64,000 nucleotides of DNA from Poecilobothrus nobilitatus (taxonomy: Eukaryota > Arthropoda > Insecta > Diptera > Dolichopodidae). Under the pieces are notes generated by a model. That model ran no database searches, was not told where the DNA came from, and saw nothing but the letters and a program-made list of their open reading frames with translations. Positions 10,591 to 23,465 of this stretch are shown here, in pieces (position 1 is the stretch's first letter; each line of letters opens with the position of its first letter). The stretch lies in NCBI GenBank assembly GCA_947095535.1, contig OX352774.1:81654416-81718415 (forward strand), written 5' to 3'. Both the position numbers and the translations under genes were made by a program.

Positions 10591-12214
10591 TTTTTTCCCA
10601 ATACCGGTAGAATTTTCTGATAAAATGCTTGTATATTCTAACATATGACTTTTTTGAAAATGCATTTCTAAATTGTAACTAATATGAAGTATGTTTGTTT
10701 AATGTTTCTCAAGAATTGATAAAACTGCAAATGAAGTTTGTTTGAAAATCAAAAGCTGCCATTGCAATGTGTTTAAAAATGTTGCACTGTAGTAGAGAAA
10801 TCTTGCAAAAACTATTGTAAATTTTGTCAGTGTCTTTAATTGATGAATTGAGACCTGTACGAGTAGAATTAACTAAGAACTTTTTTTGTTGCGAAAATTT
10901 ATTTTTGTTTTGGCATTTCTGCAAAATCTTTCTTTTGTTTTTTTGCGAAAAAAAAAATGTTAGTTTTAACTTAGAAGTGTCACAGTACTCAATGGTAGTT
11001 TTACTGTTTTACAAATAAAATTTCGACGAGTCATTAAAAATTTTGTTTTAAATAAAAATGCTTACAAAGTTGCTTATATATATATTAAATAAAAAGTTGC
11101 AGATGATTTTTCTTATTTTTTTAGGAAGAAAAATATTACAATTTTGTATCTTCAATATATCTTATATTTTCTTTTATAAAACCCAGTTATTATTAATAGA
11201 TTTCGAAAAGATTTGATCAAAACATCAGTAAGTCGGCTTCAATTATAAATTATCATAAATCCATTATTTATAAATTATCATAAATCCATTTTGATTTTAT
11301 TATTTTGATGATAGAATAATGATTTCAATTGGGAGAATTAAATTTATATTCGTGATTTTCTTTCCAGTATTTCTTTTTCTGTTACATACAGGATAATTTG
11401 TGTTATGTATTTTTATTGTTTGCTATATTTTAAGGCACTGAGGCCACGTAAAATATTAATTTTGATTCAAATTTAAATAGGTAAGTTAAAGTTTTAATTA
11501 GGTGCTCTAAGATCAGGCTTAACTTAAACCAATTAAGTTCAGTTTAATCAGAAAATTTGATTTTATAAAGTAAAAAAAAAAAAAAAATATAGTATATTGT
11601 TCAAAAGGAATAAAAGATGACTATAGGTTAAGAAAAATACCAAAGGTCACCAGGTACTAAACATTTGAATGAGTACTAAACATAAAAATATATAAAATGT
11701 GTGGTAGTTAAAAAATAATTAACACAAATCAACCAAAGATAATGATATAATTTGGGCACTTTAGAAGTAATCTGTTCCCCTTAAAAATAAAATCAGATGA
11801 AGAGGACAAAAAATATCACTTTTCCATTTTAGAACAACAGTAAGTACTGATTTTAAGATTTTACACCCACATATCATATTAGACTTCTGATATATATTTT
11901 ACCAAGACTTGACATTGAATTCGAATTCGACTTAAGGATTTTTTTGTTGAATTTTGTTTGAACACAAAAAACTAAATAGTTTATTTTGCCAAAATAGAAT
12001 TAAAAGTTCCAAATAGTTCTGGCTTTAATTTTTTTATAATTTTTAATAATATACGTATCACAAGTCTAACTTTATAAAAGGGGTATACAAAAGCATAACT
12101 TACTTTACTACAAAGAAATAATATTTAACTTATAGTTTAATTTTATTTTAAACAAAATAAGGAAAATTCAATTTTTTCTTAAAAATTTTCCAAATTTAAG
12201 TTCTGTTTTTCTAT
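10591..12214. other. AT-rich spacer with small direct repeats
   Basis: TTTCGACGAGTCATT..AAATAAAAATGCTTAC near 11021-11065 is similar to 7705-7735 on the other side of the DINE-like element. A 25-bp direct repeat containing TAAATTATCATAAATCCATT sits at about 11244-11291. No gene is supported; the 64- and 71-codon frames lack any recognisable feature. Confidence 0.55.
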
Positions 12215-12220
12215 TCTGCG

Positions 12221-13075
12221 TTTTTAGCACATTTCCAAAAAAAATTTGAAAAATTTTTGAAAAAAGTGCTTACTAGTTTCACTCTGTCCGTCCGTCTGTT
12301 TACAAAACTTCTACACCGTTAAAGATAGAGAAAAACAATTTTAACCATGGGTAGGTCTCATAAAAAAAATAATTTTGTGGAACAACTTTTTCATGTAGCC
12401 CCATCCATTACGGAGCTACAGCCCCTCAAACTTTGAAAAATCCCTATTTGTAAATGCATATATATTTTATGTTCTGCTTAAGATTTTTTCACTCTGGAAA
12501 CGTCATTCGACAGGAATTTTTTTTAGCTTTGTAAATTAATATCAAAATTAAACAATTTTTTTAAATTTAGTATTTAAATTTACCGTTATGTGAAAACCAA
12601 ATTTTGCATGATTTTTCTACTTTTATAACTCCGGTACGGTTTTAGATAAAGATTTGAAATTTTGAGACAAGAAAGAACTTTTAAAATTAGTATAAGTTTG
12701 TTCAGAAAATTTTTTTGGACCACAGGGGGTGGTTAAGGTTAAGAGGTATTAGGACTGAAAAATTGAAAATTTGCTATTTTTAAACACCTGTAACGTAGGA
12801 ACATGTACACATTTTACTTAGGCAAGATATAAAACTTAAAGCTCCAGTAATATAGTTTTACGTGTGTTAACGGTTGTTCTTAGTTATATAAGGTTCCGGA
12901 CTTACAGCCCCTCAAAATTCCAGAAAAGTCCTATTTTCACATATTTTCTTATTACAAAAAATTTCTTAAATTTTATTTTTAAAATTTTTGTGCAGGTCAC
13001 AATTCTAAACAGTTTGTATTGTGTTTTGGAAATGTGCGCTTTTAAAAACCGTTGGTTTACATTCTACCTTTTTTT
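12221..13075 (+). mobile_element. Family-B GTCY element, copy B (most complete)
   Basis: The 5' inverted repeat GCACATTTCCAAAA (12227-12240) is matched by TTTTGGAAATGTGC (13024-13037). A GTCC/GTCT tract follows the 5' repeat at about 12285-12300. A 3' hairpin AAACC-GTT-GGTTT lies at 13046-13058, then TTACATTCTACCTT. Between these are conserved blocks around CCATGGGTAGGTCTCATAAAA, CATGTAGCCCCATCCATTACGGAGC and ACACCTGTAAC. Length is about 855 bp, longer than copies A (about 590) and E (about 695), which carry internal deletions. Non-coding. Confidence 0.75.
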
Positions 13076-16000
13076 TGTTTTTCCAAAAGCTTAATTTACG
13101 TCATACATATTTGAATAGGTATATGTATAACGAATATATAACAATGTTGTATATATCTAGGTACACTGTACAGTATATTTGCAGTTTTTATTTTATTTTT
13201 TTTTTATTAATTTAAAAGTCACGATATTTTCCCTTCATATAGCTTCTTATTAAAGCCTATCTGACAAAGAAACTGAAATATAAAAATCACTAATAAAGAA
13301 ATAAATTAATATTAAATGTAAAATAACACCAACACCAACAATAAACTACGATAAAACAAAAAAAAAAAAAAACAACAACCTTTCCTGTGGGTATTTATGT
13401 CATATTGAATGGCAGCCAACAATGAATTAAAATATAGCAGTAGCGGCAACAATCAGTTTCAAACAGAATCAGAGTTAACAACAAAAAAAAAATATATTTT
13501 ATTTGAAGTCTTGATCTTAACGCAAATATTAAGAAATGAAAAAAAAAAAAAAAAAAAAGAGAAATTGAGTGAAATTAAATTGAGAAAGTGGTAGTGGAAT
13601 ATACAATAATAATATAAAAAAAAAATAAAATCGTATTTAAAAAATAGAATATACAATTATCAATGTAGAACAAGAAAACAAGGAACCTATTTTGTTTTCC
13701 TCTTTATAAAACAAAAAAAAAAACCAACTAAAGAGTGAAAATTGAATAAAATTCAATGAAAATCAAATGGAAATAAACAGAACAAAAATAAAAAATAAAA
13801 ATAACAACAACAGAAAAAGAAAAAAACATCAAGAAGAACTTGAATGAATTAGAAGCCTCCCAAAGGACAAAAAAGTAAAAAATTTATATAATTGAGTTGT
13901 TATTGTTAAGTTGTATTGATTTTTCTAAGGATTTTTGTTATTTTTTGACTTAAATCAGGGTTCATTGAATATACAAATACTAATTTAAAGTTGATAGATC
14001 AGATTTATTTTCTTTTTTTTTTTCCCCATTCCAATTAAATAAATCTAGAAAAGAAATTTCTTAATAGCTGATCAGAAAATCAAAAAAAAAACAAAAAAAA
14101 AAAGCTTTTGTTAATATTTTTCTCTATTAAAACATTTTTTTTTGCAATTTTGTCTGTTACAAAAATTCCAAAATCGAAAATAGTATACAAAGTATAAAAC
14201 TTGTAACTAAACAATTTTTTAATTTTTTTCTTTTTACGAGGATCGGTGAAAAATATCGAAAGTCTACCATATGAATTGCATATGTTGTTATTAACATTGG
14301 ACTTTAACCAACCAAAACAATCCTATTTGAAATAAAATTTTAGAATAGGATCTTTCATACATGTATAGAGTTGAATTTTAAGAATTAGGATTTGAGGAAA
14401 ATGCTTTGGAAACGGTACTTGGTAAAATTTTGACTATATAGTAGATGGACGAGAAAACTTGTAGGGATATTTTAAAAAAAAAATATTTATACTTTACTCA
14501 AACTTTACTATATTGTACAAATATGAGTTAACAAATTTAGCCAACACATGTGTTGTTATAATATATGGTACCGTAAATGAAACGTGGGTATACTAGACGA
14601 ATAAAATAAACTGTTTTTCGCAATACTGTTCTACAATGCAGCGAAAAAAATCTATCGCATTCTTTTTTTCTTAATGGAAAATTTTGAGTGAAGACATTAA
14701 ATATTTAAATTTTTTAAAACAGGTGTTTATCTTTACTTATCCTTCTATAAAACAAAGTCAATGACCAAAATGTATAGCTGGCTGAATAAAGTGATCGTAG
14801 TGATAGCGCTGAAATCGTTAATTAAACGAATATTTCTGGTTTGTGCAAAGTACTTGTGCAGGTGTTTATCCAGTTCCAATTGGGAGAACATTATTTGAGA
14901 AACTTTAACCCAGAAGTGTGCGTTAAAGTATATTTTCCATTTCTCACCTGTACTGTGTTATGTATGTTTTACAGCTACTGATAAAATCTAATGCAGGAAA
15001 GTAAGATTTTGTAGTTAGACAAAATAACGAAACATTTAGCTGCATCAACTCTGTTGACTTCACCGCCATTTTTAAATTTTTTTTTAAATCATTATTAAGC
15101 TTACTAATAGTAAAATTGTTTTTTTTTTTTTTGCTTTTGTATTAATCTGCTGATAAACAACAATACGTACCAAAATAATAACAAAAGAACAAGATTGAAA
15201 AAAAAAAAAAAAACTAACAATGAAATTCTCTACAGATTCTTTAACATGTTGATTAAAGCTTCTTTAGAAATTTCAAAATAAAAAGAAGAAGGTATACTAA
15301 TACATCATTTTTAATATATATACATACAAAAAAAAAATATATGTATGTAACTAAATTTCAGATTAAAATGTATACAAATTTTCAAACTATAGAATTTCCA
15401 ATTATTATTTTTCTTTTTTTTTTTTTGAGTTTTTATTGTTTCTTTTTTTTCTGTAAGTTACAACTCGTTTCCTGTTACAAGTAATAACTTACCCCTGGTG
15501 ACTTGCAACTTTAACGAACATAAAATTTAATTTTTGTTTTCATCATTCGTAGAAGAAGGACAAAAGAAAAATTGTAGAAAAGGAATTGTTTTTTTTTTTG
15601 TTTTTTGTCTTTTTTTATTTCAGTGCTTTTTTTTTTGTAATTTGTTTTTGTTTTTTTATTTACGATTAGAATTTTTCGTATTTCTTGGTGAAAAATGTAT
15701 TATAGAGCGCAATACGTACAAGGATCATAAGAAATTTTTGAGAATTGTAAAATTAATATGAAAAAAACATAAAAAGAAAAAAGAAATTGTTACTATTCCA
15801 TTATACATTTTAAAACATAATAAGAAAAATCAAAAACCCAAAATAGAAAAAGTTTTGTTAAATTTTTTATTAAAAATAAGCTTTTGTTTGGTTTAGTCTT
15901 TTTTTTTTTTTTTTTTGTTAACGTTGTTTTTATAACTGCCGCAATACAAAATGGAAGATTTTAAAATAAAAATTTTGACGTTTTTTATAAATTGTTTTTA

Positions 16001-16573
16001 TTTTGAATTTTTATTTTTTATTTTTTGTTTTTTCTCAATATCAAAGAGCATATCCCTAATATATACATTAAATTAGTTTTTTGATTGTTTTAGGTATTGT
16101 ATTATAAAATATAATGCAGGGAGTCCGATTGTAATAATTTTCATAGATTTATTATTCATTTTTTGTTGTAATTTAGTGTCATTGCATTTTAAGTCGTTTT
16201 TTATTTTAATAAAAACCTTGTTTTTCTTTTTTTGTCCTTTCTATATCCTTGAAAGATTTAAATTTGCAAATTTATTTTATAATTTTATAAATAGATACCC
16301 TATTAAAAAATAGTAAAATTATCTAAGAAAGAAAAATTGTATAACTAATATTTGTAATATTACAAATTTTTAACTGTAATATGTTATATGGTTGGTTTGC
16401 TGACTGCTCTCTAGAAATCTATAAAGAAAACACAATTAGCCGTTAGCGCAGACAGGATGCCATTTTGATATGACTTTCCTGTAGTTTTGGTTGTTAACTA
16501 TGTTTTGTAATCGTAGCTCATATAGAGTTTAAAAATAAAATTAGTTTTTCAATTTTACTTTTGTCTAACTAGT
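13076..16573. other. AT-rich sequence, no gene seen
   Basis: Poly-A/poly-T tracts and CAA/AAC-rich patches (13330-13460, 13780-13830). Less AT-rich unique sequence lies near 14560-14960, where no frame over 60 codons exists. None of the frames shows domain character. Confidence 0.55.
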
Positions 16574-16687
16574 TTATGTCTGACAAGATAGGGAATCCCC
16601 AAATTCCTCTCTTACTATACCTAAGGTTGAACATTCTCTGATGTGATGAATAATCATTTTCATTTCTTCGTCTTGGCAACTTCTACA
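16574..16687 (-). mobile_element. LINE remnant: C-terminal CCHC tail of an I/Jockey-like ORF2
   Basis: An uninterrupted minus-strand frame reads CRSCQDEE, then HHIREC, then a short tail to a TAA at 16574-16576. The C-x2-C...H-x4-C pattern with downstream LG.VREE.G resembles the cysteine-rich tail that ends ORF2 of I-, R1- or Jockey-type non-LTR retrotransposons. About 37 codons survive without a stop; upstream on the minus strand the frame is lost. The fragment is too short to place in a clade. Confidence 0.5.
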
Positions 16688-17043
16688 TTGTGTGTTCTAA
16701 AGAATATATCTTATATAATATACATTTTCTTTTGTAAATTTTGTAAAGAAGTCCTTGTCCTTGAAAGAAGTATAAAATTAAAATAAAAATAAAAAATGAA
16801 TTTAACTCTGTTGAATGTCTTTAATTAATTTCTTAATTCCAAAAAACAAATTTTAGACTTGAACATGTTTAAATGAGAATTTTGCTAATTCGTTTGTAAT
16901 ACAATTTAGAAATGCTTAGACATAAATTTATTATGAATATTCGTAAAAGGAATTTGTTTTTTTAAATCAAATTTTAAATGTTCACTACGCAAAATTTACA
17001 CATTTGTAATTTCTGTCAATTTGCCTCAAAATAAAATGAAAAT
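16688..17043. other. Unannotated AT-rich spacer
   Basis: No feature noticed between the LINE tail and the second SINE. Confidence 0.5.
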
Positions 17044-17252
17044 AGTATGAATTATAGGGGCCTCGGAGGCCTAATGGGTAAGAGCGTACAAAATACGCTG
17101 CAAACACCGAGGGAGTGTGGGTTTGAATTCTATACACGTCGTAAGAATTATTCCCCATTAAGACATTTACAGCCATGCCTGAAAGGCTGCGTCATTTTCT
17201 GTCCACGTTTATGTGGCAGAGAAATGCATTAAAAAGAAAAAGTATGAATTAT
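17044..17252 (+). mobile_element. tRNA-derived SINE, copy 2, with 12-bp target-site duplication
   Basis: SINE body 17057-17240 (184 bp, the same length as copy 1). AGTATGAATTAT flanks it at 17044-17055 and 17241-17252. Box A AGGCCTAATGGG is at 17067-17078; box B GGTTTGAATTC (17120-17130) has lost its consensus C residues. The anticodon-like hairpin AGCGTA/TACGCT is perfect here. The tail ends in an A-rich stretch (TTAAAAAGAAAA), as expected for LINE-mobilised SINEs. Confidence 0.88.
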
Positions 17253-20004
17253 TATAGTCCCAAAATGAAAATAAAAACCGTTACAAAAAATTAATTACGA
17301 TCCCAAAAATAAAAATTTTTGGGTTTACTTTTTTGGAAAATTCCCATCTCCCTTAAGAAACAAGAAAATTATAAAACGAAAATAAATTTATTAAGCAGGA
17401 AGGTTTGCAATAGTTTGCAAACTTTTCTAAAGATTGCTAAAATTATATTTTTACATTTTTTCAGAAGATTTGAAACAGAATTTGTTTACAAAGATTTTAA
17501 ATACTTTTTTAAAATTTTCTGTAAGATTTTTTACATATGAAAACACGTCTCAAATCCCATACGAAATTTTTTCACCTTTTATCATTTTACCTCGATTTAG
17601 GAGGAAGAGCGATAATTCGTAGGGCATAAATTCGTGAAGTCTTAAGATTTTTATATTGTAGAATTTGAAAAAATTGTTAGAGTACCCATAATGATTTTAA
17701 AATTAGAGAACCTCACTGTTTTAGTCAGTCCTTTATCTGTGGTCGGTTATTTTGTTTAATTCTTTTATTTCTGATTAAACTTTTTAAAATAGTTTATATT
17801 CCTTTATAGTAAAGGATATAAAGGACTATACTTAGATTTATTTTGGAGAATTTTATTCACTGTGAAAATAAAATGAATTGGATTATAAGTTGATATTTTT
17901 GTATATGAAACCATAAAAAATTTAAAAAGGTTATCTCTTATATTTTTAAACAACAGTGTTAAATCATCAGTAGAGATATAAGGATACAATTTTATCGATT
18001 TAATTAACTTTTGATCGATTGGGTTTAAATAGACCAGGAAGAAAATTAAAGCTATATTTAAATACATCTTTTTTCTTAAATGTTTTTTGATAGAAAAATG
18101 TTTTATAAAAGAAAAAATTCGATATTGTTTTGTTTAACTTTCAAATTAATCTCCAAAAGACTTTATGAATTTATTTAACTATTAAAAATCAAATTTAAAC
18201 ATAACAGCCATTATAAAAATATTTTAAAAAAAAAAAAATTTAAAAATAACTCATACATACTTTTAAAAAAGACTTGAATTTTAACTTTTTCACAGTATTT
18301 ATTTTTTATAAAAAGAAAAGTTCTAGACGAGTAGGACAATATAGCTGTATATACACTTTAAAATTTATAATAATATGAGTATGTGCTTAATATATTATGT
18401 AAAAAAAAAATTTTTTTTTTTTGTTGTTTTTAGATTTTTCCTCAATGTGTAATAAACAACTGAATAAGATTTTTCTTTTTTTTCTCATTTTCATATTTTT
18501 TTCATTTCGAGTTATTTCACGTTTTGTTTTTCCACTTTTTTAAATTTTTTTCGTTTCAATCTTAAAAAAAATTTATAAACTTTGCAATTTATTTTTATAA
18601 TAAAAAATTGTTGTCTCATAAACCTTTTCAACTTTACACTCATATAATACTATATTAGTACCTATATATATATATATGCTTATGTATTAAAATTCATATA
18701 AACATTTATGTTTTACATCTTTTATAATGGTACACTTGAGAGAGGAGAAAGAAACATTATAACAAACGAAACCGAATGAAAAAGAATGTTTGTTAAGAAG
18801 AAAAATCAATTCTCGAAATTGAATCATTTGTTTTTTTTTTTTTTTTTTTTTTGTTTGTTCCACCTCCATCTATCCATCCATCCATTCTATAATATAACTG
18901 ATGATCTCGAGAAATAAATGAGTAAAAAAACTAAAAAAACAAACATTTTTTTTATGAGATTTAGATGGAAAATGAGTTTTCCAAAAATAAAAAATATTAT
19001 TATATTAAGAGTTGGTAAAAGCAACTATAGGGCATTTAAATAAACTATATAGAATAAATTATTTTATATCATATTTTATACCTCACAGATTTAATTTCAT
19101 AATTGGTTTTAATTGGTTTTATTAACACAAGGATTTTGAATTTCAGAATGTGAAAAGTTAAGGATTTTAATAAGGATTTCATTTTTTATTCTCTTCTCTA
19201 ATATTTTGAATGCTATAACTTTTAAAAAATTAATTAATAATTTCAATTTAATTTTGTATTGTTTTTGTATTCGTGAATTGTGTTTTATTCCTACACCCCT
19301 TGCGTTTTACCTTTTCTACAATTTTTCTAAATTTTGCAAAAAAAAAGTCTCAATCTAGCTTAATCTAGTTTACTTAACAAAAAATTTAAAAAGTTTTAAG
19401 ATATTTAAAGAAAAAAATTTGAATCCTTATAATATCTCCTACTATAGTTCAAATTTTACTTAACAACAAAAACAAAAATAAATAACATTGTGAGCATTGC
19501 CCACTTTCAACTTTTAACAAAAAAAAATAAAAAAAACTATAAATTAAATTTACAATAGCATGTAACTAATATAAAATGGGTTTGTTCTTCCTTAATTTTT
19601 ATTTTTTTTTTAAATTGTTTATTAAATTTTCAATCCCTCAGAATAAAAAAATAAATCTGTTGTCATATTGAATGTGAGAACATCCTGGTAAATATTAAAC
19701 AATGTGGATACATAAAGAAAATGAATCTATAAAAATGAATCTATGACCTGTATATATTATTATATGTATGTATAACATAAAAAATCTATTAGTTTTTATT
19801 TTTGTTTTTTCTTTTTTTTTTTAACATAGTGTGGAAATTTTATTTTTAGGATTAACGCATCAATAAGAAAAATAAAAGAAGACGAATGTAATAACATGCC
19901 TTTTACTTTTATTATTTTTATTATACTGACTTTAATATTTTACCCAAGAGAATCGCGCATAATATCCTAAAAAACGAAAAAAAAAAAAACGTGGCAGTAT
20001 ATAA
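17253..20004. other. AT-rich sequence, no gene seen
   Basis: Short frames at 17319-17622 and 17804-18067 are AT-composition artefacts without domain signals. A TTCCCATCTCCCTTAAGAAA motif near 17340 resembles the end of the repeat at 27.9 kb. Otherwise homopolymers and TA repeats (18663-18680). Confidence 0.55.
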
Positions 20005-20590
20005 AATTAAAGGTTTTTAAAGAAGAACAGTTTCAAACAAAACAATAACAAAAACAAAAACAATAACAATCATTTTCGAATTGTGCATATTTTTGCCTCA
20101 AAAATTGCAATTTTTCATGGAGCCTTTTTATGTAAGAAAAAATCCTACAAAATCATAAAACATTTGCTTCAATTTTAAAGGAACTCTAAATAGTTAAAAG
20201 AAGCCCTTAACACATGCCATCTATTAATCTAATTTTATTGTCCTTCTTGCAACGATTTTACATAGGTATCTAAAAATAGCAAATTTATAATTATTGGCCC
20301 CTAAACAGGCAAAAGTGCAAACATTTTGTTTTTAGCTAACTACAGTAAGGTATACCGAAAATGCCGATAATAGGTTATATGGTTCGCTACATAAAAACGT
20401 TTTTTTATAACATTAATTTTTCCATGATAGGCCTCATGGTTAAAATAGTTAAAATTTCATTGTTCTACTTGTATCTTAAGCAGCTTAAAAGTTTTATAAA
20501 CAATTGAAAGGATGAACGGACAGAACTAAGTAAAACTAATAAGTAAGAAAATTTTTCAAAAACTTTTTCAAAAAATGCTCCTAAAAGACA
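20005..20590 (-). mobile_element. Family-B GTCY element, copy D (degraded)
   Basis: Minus-strand copy. GGTTTTTAAAGA near 20013 matches the 3' tail. CTAAAAATAGCAAATTT near 20270 and CATGGTTAAAATAG..CATTGTTCTA near 20440-20467 match internal blocks. The GTCY tract is reduced to ATGAACGGACAGAAC (about 20512-20526), followed by the TAGTTT-type block. The inverted termini are eroded. Confidence 0.55.
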
Positions 20591-23204
20591 CATACGGACA
20601 CACAAATAAATAGAATTATTACTATTTAAAAATAGATACAATATACGCACACACTGACTTACAAAAATATTACAGATGTTTACATAATTATGCACAAGTT
20701 TACTAAAAATTATAACGTAGTAAATCAAATGATCTTCAGATATTTTAAGTTACTTCATTACTGAAACGTATGCTTTATGTATCTTACCGAAAAATATAGG
20801 CTGCATGTTACCAGAAATAGAAAATTTATTTTAATACATTTTGTTTTTGCATAGAATTACGGAATTATGGAATGTATTTTTCAAAAATTTTGTATAATTT
20901 CCTAACAAAATTTTTTTTGAAGAGATCGATTAAGTTATGGGAACACTCTAAATTACTACTACAAGTTCAAAGAAATCTTTTTCGATTTCTTTATTCACAA
21001 TATGTTACGCCTCTAGACTTTTGTATAAGTGTCTTAATTTACTTACTACATAATATGTGATAGAAGCTATTTTTTTTATTTTTTAAATTCAAAAAAAATC
21101 TATAGTAATTTCCTGTTTATGAAGGCTGATCTTAAATTCTTTAACACATCAGAATATGGATAAAAAATTCTGTCCTATCGTAGCTAATTCAAACTGGTAT
21201 TTAATAAACAAAATTTAAAAACTTGTAACAAGAATTTTGATACTCTTATTGGTAAGATTTTGGAAATGAGGGCGAAAAATAATAATAATTAGATAGAAAT
21301 TTAACAGTTATTTTTATTAGATAATTCAGATTGTTGTTTTTTTGTAATAATATGTTTCCATTTCTCTTATGAGGTGTCATATGTTGCGAAAGTGAGCAAC
21401 ATTAACAATGGAGTTTTATTCTGATAACTGACAATATATTTATTACACATATATTAATCAGGGTGTCTTTTCATAAAATTCCTTTTATTTGTAATTCCTG
21501 AATTCATATTCCAACAAGAAATCACAGAAAATTTTGCTTTCTGTGTGAGTTATCAACAAATGTCGTGTATGGTGAGTATTCTACGTATAGCCAACCCTGA
21601 TAACCAACTTTTATTCTGTTTCCCGTAAATATTTTTATTATAAATTTATATTATTCAGATTTGTCTTTTTTTAAAACTTCTTTTTTTTTTTTTAATTCCT
21701 GAATTTCAACTTTTACAACAAGGGGTCACAAAAACGTTTTTCTTTTGTTTCTGCATTTTGATGAAAATTTTAATTTATGTCCATATTTGTATGTAAATTT
21801 TGTTTGTTTTTCCTTACATTTTCATAATTGAAATGGAAAACATTTTTTAATTAAACTAAACATTTTTTTTTTTTTTTTAATAACAACTGTCTACTACAAT
21901 TTTAACATTCACTGTAAATAAATTTATTTTTATACATAAATGCATATGTAATAGGATAAATTTATTTCAGAATTAAACTTCCTTGTTCTGGTTTTAAATG
22001 GAATTTGTTTTAGAAGCTAATAAAATAGATGAAAATTTTATACATTTCAAATTGAAATTCTATTAATGAAAATCTTTCTAAAAAAAAGAAAAAAAAAAAA
22101 CAAAAACACAAAAGCAAAACAAAGCAAAAAAAAAAAGGGATACGCTGTATATACTTCCTATATTAACAATTGTAGGGACCTGAATTTAGAATTTACCACT
22201 TTTTTTTGCTTTCTTTTTTGTTTGTTTTTCCTTTTTTTTTTTTTTTTTTTTTGATATTATTCGGAGGTCCATTCAATGATAATATATTCAACTATTTTAC
22301 ATGAAAATTGAAATGAATTTTTATTTATGGACATCATATTATTACATACAAAACAAAGCTTAGAATATTTTTTTTTATAAAATACAAAAAATAAAAAAAA
22401 ATAAAAAAAAAACAAATAAATAAATACAAATAATAAAATAAAATTACGACTATAAGGATTTCGATTTTATTAGCATATATAAACAATAAAATAGATCACT
22501 ACATATACATACATATGTACATGTTTAATATTATACAAGGGAAGGTAAAAACGGAAGCGTAAAATAAAAAAAAATAAGTTTAGTACAATTTTTATGTTTC
22601 TAGTTAGTTAGATAAAATTATATTTAAATAATAAAAAATAGAATTTAAAAGATACAATTTAATATTTTATAATATTTTGTCTGTGCCGTATATTCAATTT
22701 TGAAAATTTGAAAACAGTTACTTCTAATTATATTGAAATTAGATCTTAAAAATGAAGAAAACCGGCGGATGAGAAGAATTTGTAAGCATTGTAACAGTTT
22801 TATAGTGAAATAACCAATCAAAATAATGATATCAGATAGTAAGAAGTTAAGATTACAAACCACATTTAATAGAATTAAAATATCATTTTGAAATAAGAAG
22901 ACTAATTTAAATTTTCCGAACTCAAAGTAGTAAGTCAGTAGTAAGTAGTAAGTCAATATTAACGGTCAAAAGATGAAAAGAATATTGACAGCCAAGGTAT
23001 GTGTTAGTAAAAATTAATATATTCTTAAATAATTAACTAATATTAAAATTTATAATGAAGTTAGTTGTGCGAGTTTTAATTAATACAAATTCCAAAAAAA
23101 AAAAAAAAACAAAATCTAAGAATCATATTTCGATCAAGTATACTATTCCTAATAAAGATCTATTATGAATACTAGTGGATGAAGAATTCATAGCCAAGTA
23201 AATC
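20591..23204. other. AT-rich sequence, no gene seen
   Basis: The 103-codon minus frame at 22645-22956 is Ile/Leu/Phe-rich, has no recognisable motif and fits AT-biased chance openness. Poly-A/T blocks occur at 21840-21880, 22080-22140, 22200-22252 and 22375-22440. Confidence 0.5.
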
Positions 23205-23465
23205 AGCTGGCGAAAATTGAAATAGGATAGACTGTACTATAAGAAAACCACAAATCAGCAAGAACGCGAATACCTTTAGAGTGGAATCGTCAAGAAGGCC
23301 CGGTCGACAAAACAAAATATAGAGCATTCAATCAATTAAAAATTGAATAATTGAAGACTTCATTCTGAGATGGAGTCAAATTGTCGGGACAAAATCATAT
23401 GAGGTGGAAATTCATGAGGTGGTCAAATGGAAGTTCTAGGCTCCCAAAAGGATTAATAAAACAAA
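23205..23465 (+). mobile_element. LINE remnant: C-terminus of a reverse-transcriptase ORF
   Basis: Across frame changes the plus strand reads KIEIG-stop-T, then RIPLEWNRQ, RRPGR, and further on SYEVEIHEVVKWKF. The order GHT..LEWN.Q..RRGRP..(W/Y)..V..W..F is that of the C-terminal tail found in full at 60.5 kb in this window (NISRMALEWNHQ, RRRGRPNNIWRR). At least two in-frame stops and one frameshift make it a pseudogene. It is a second, older copy of the same LINE type as the 60-kb element. Confidence 0.55.

Noticed and set aside
22645..22956. A 103-codon minus-strand ORF
   Set aside because: Ile/Leu/Phe-rich with no motif; expected from AT bias with few stops by chance.
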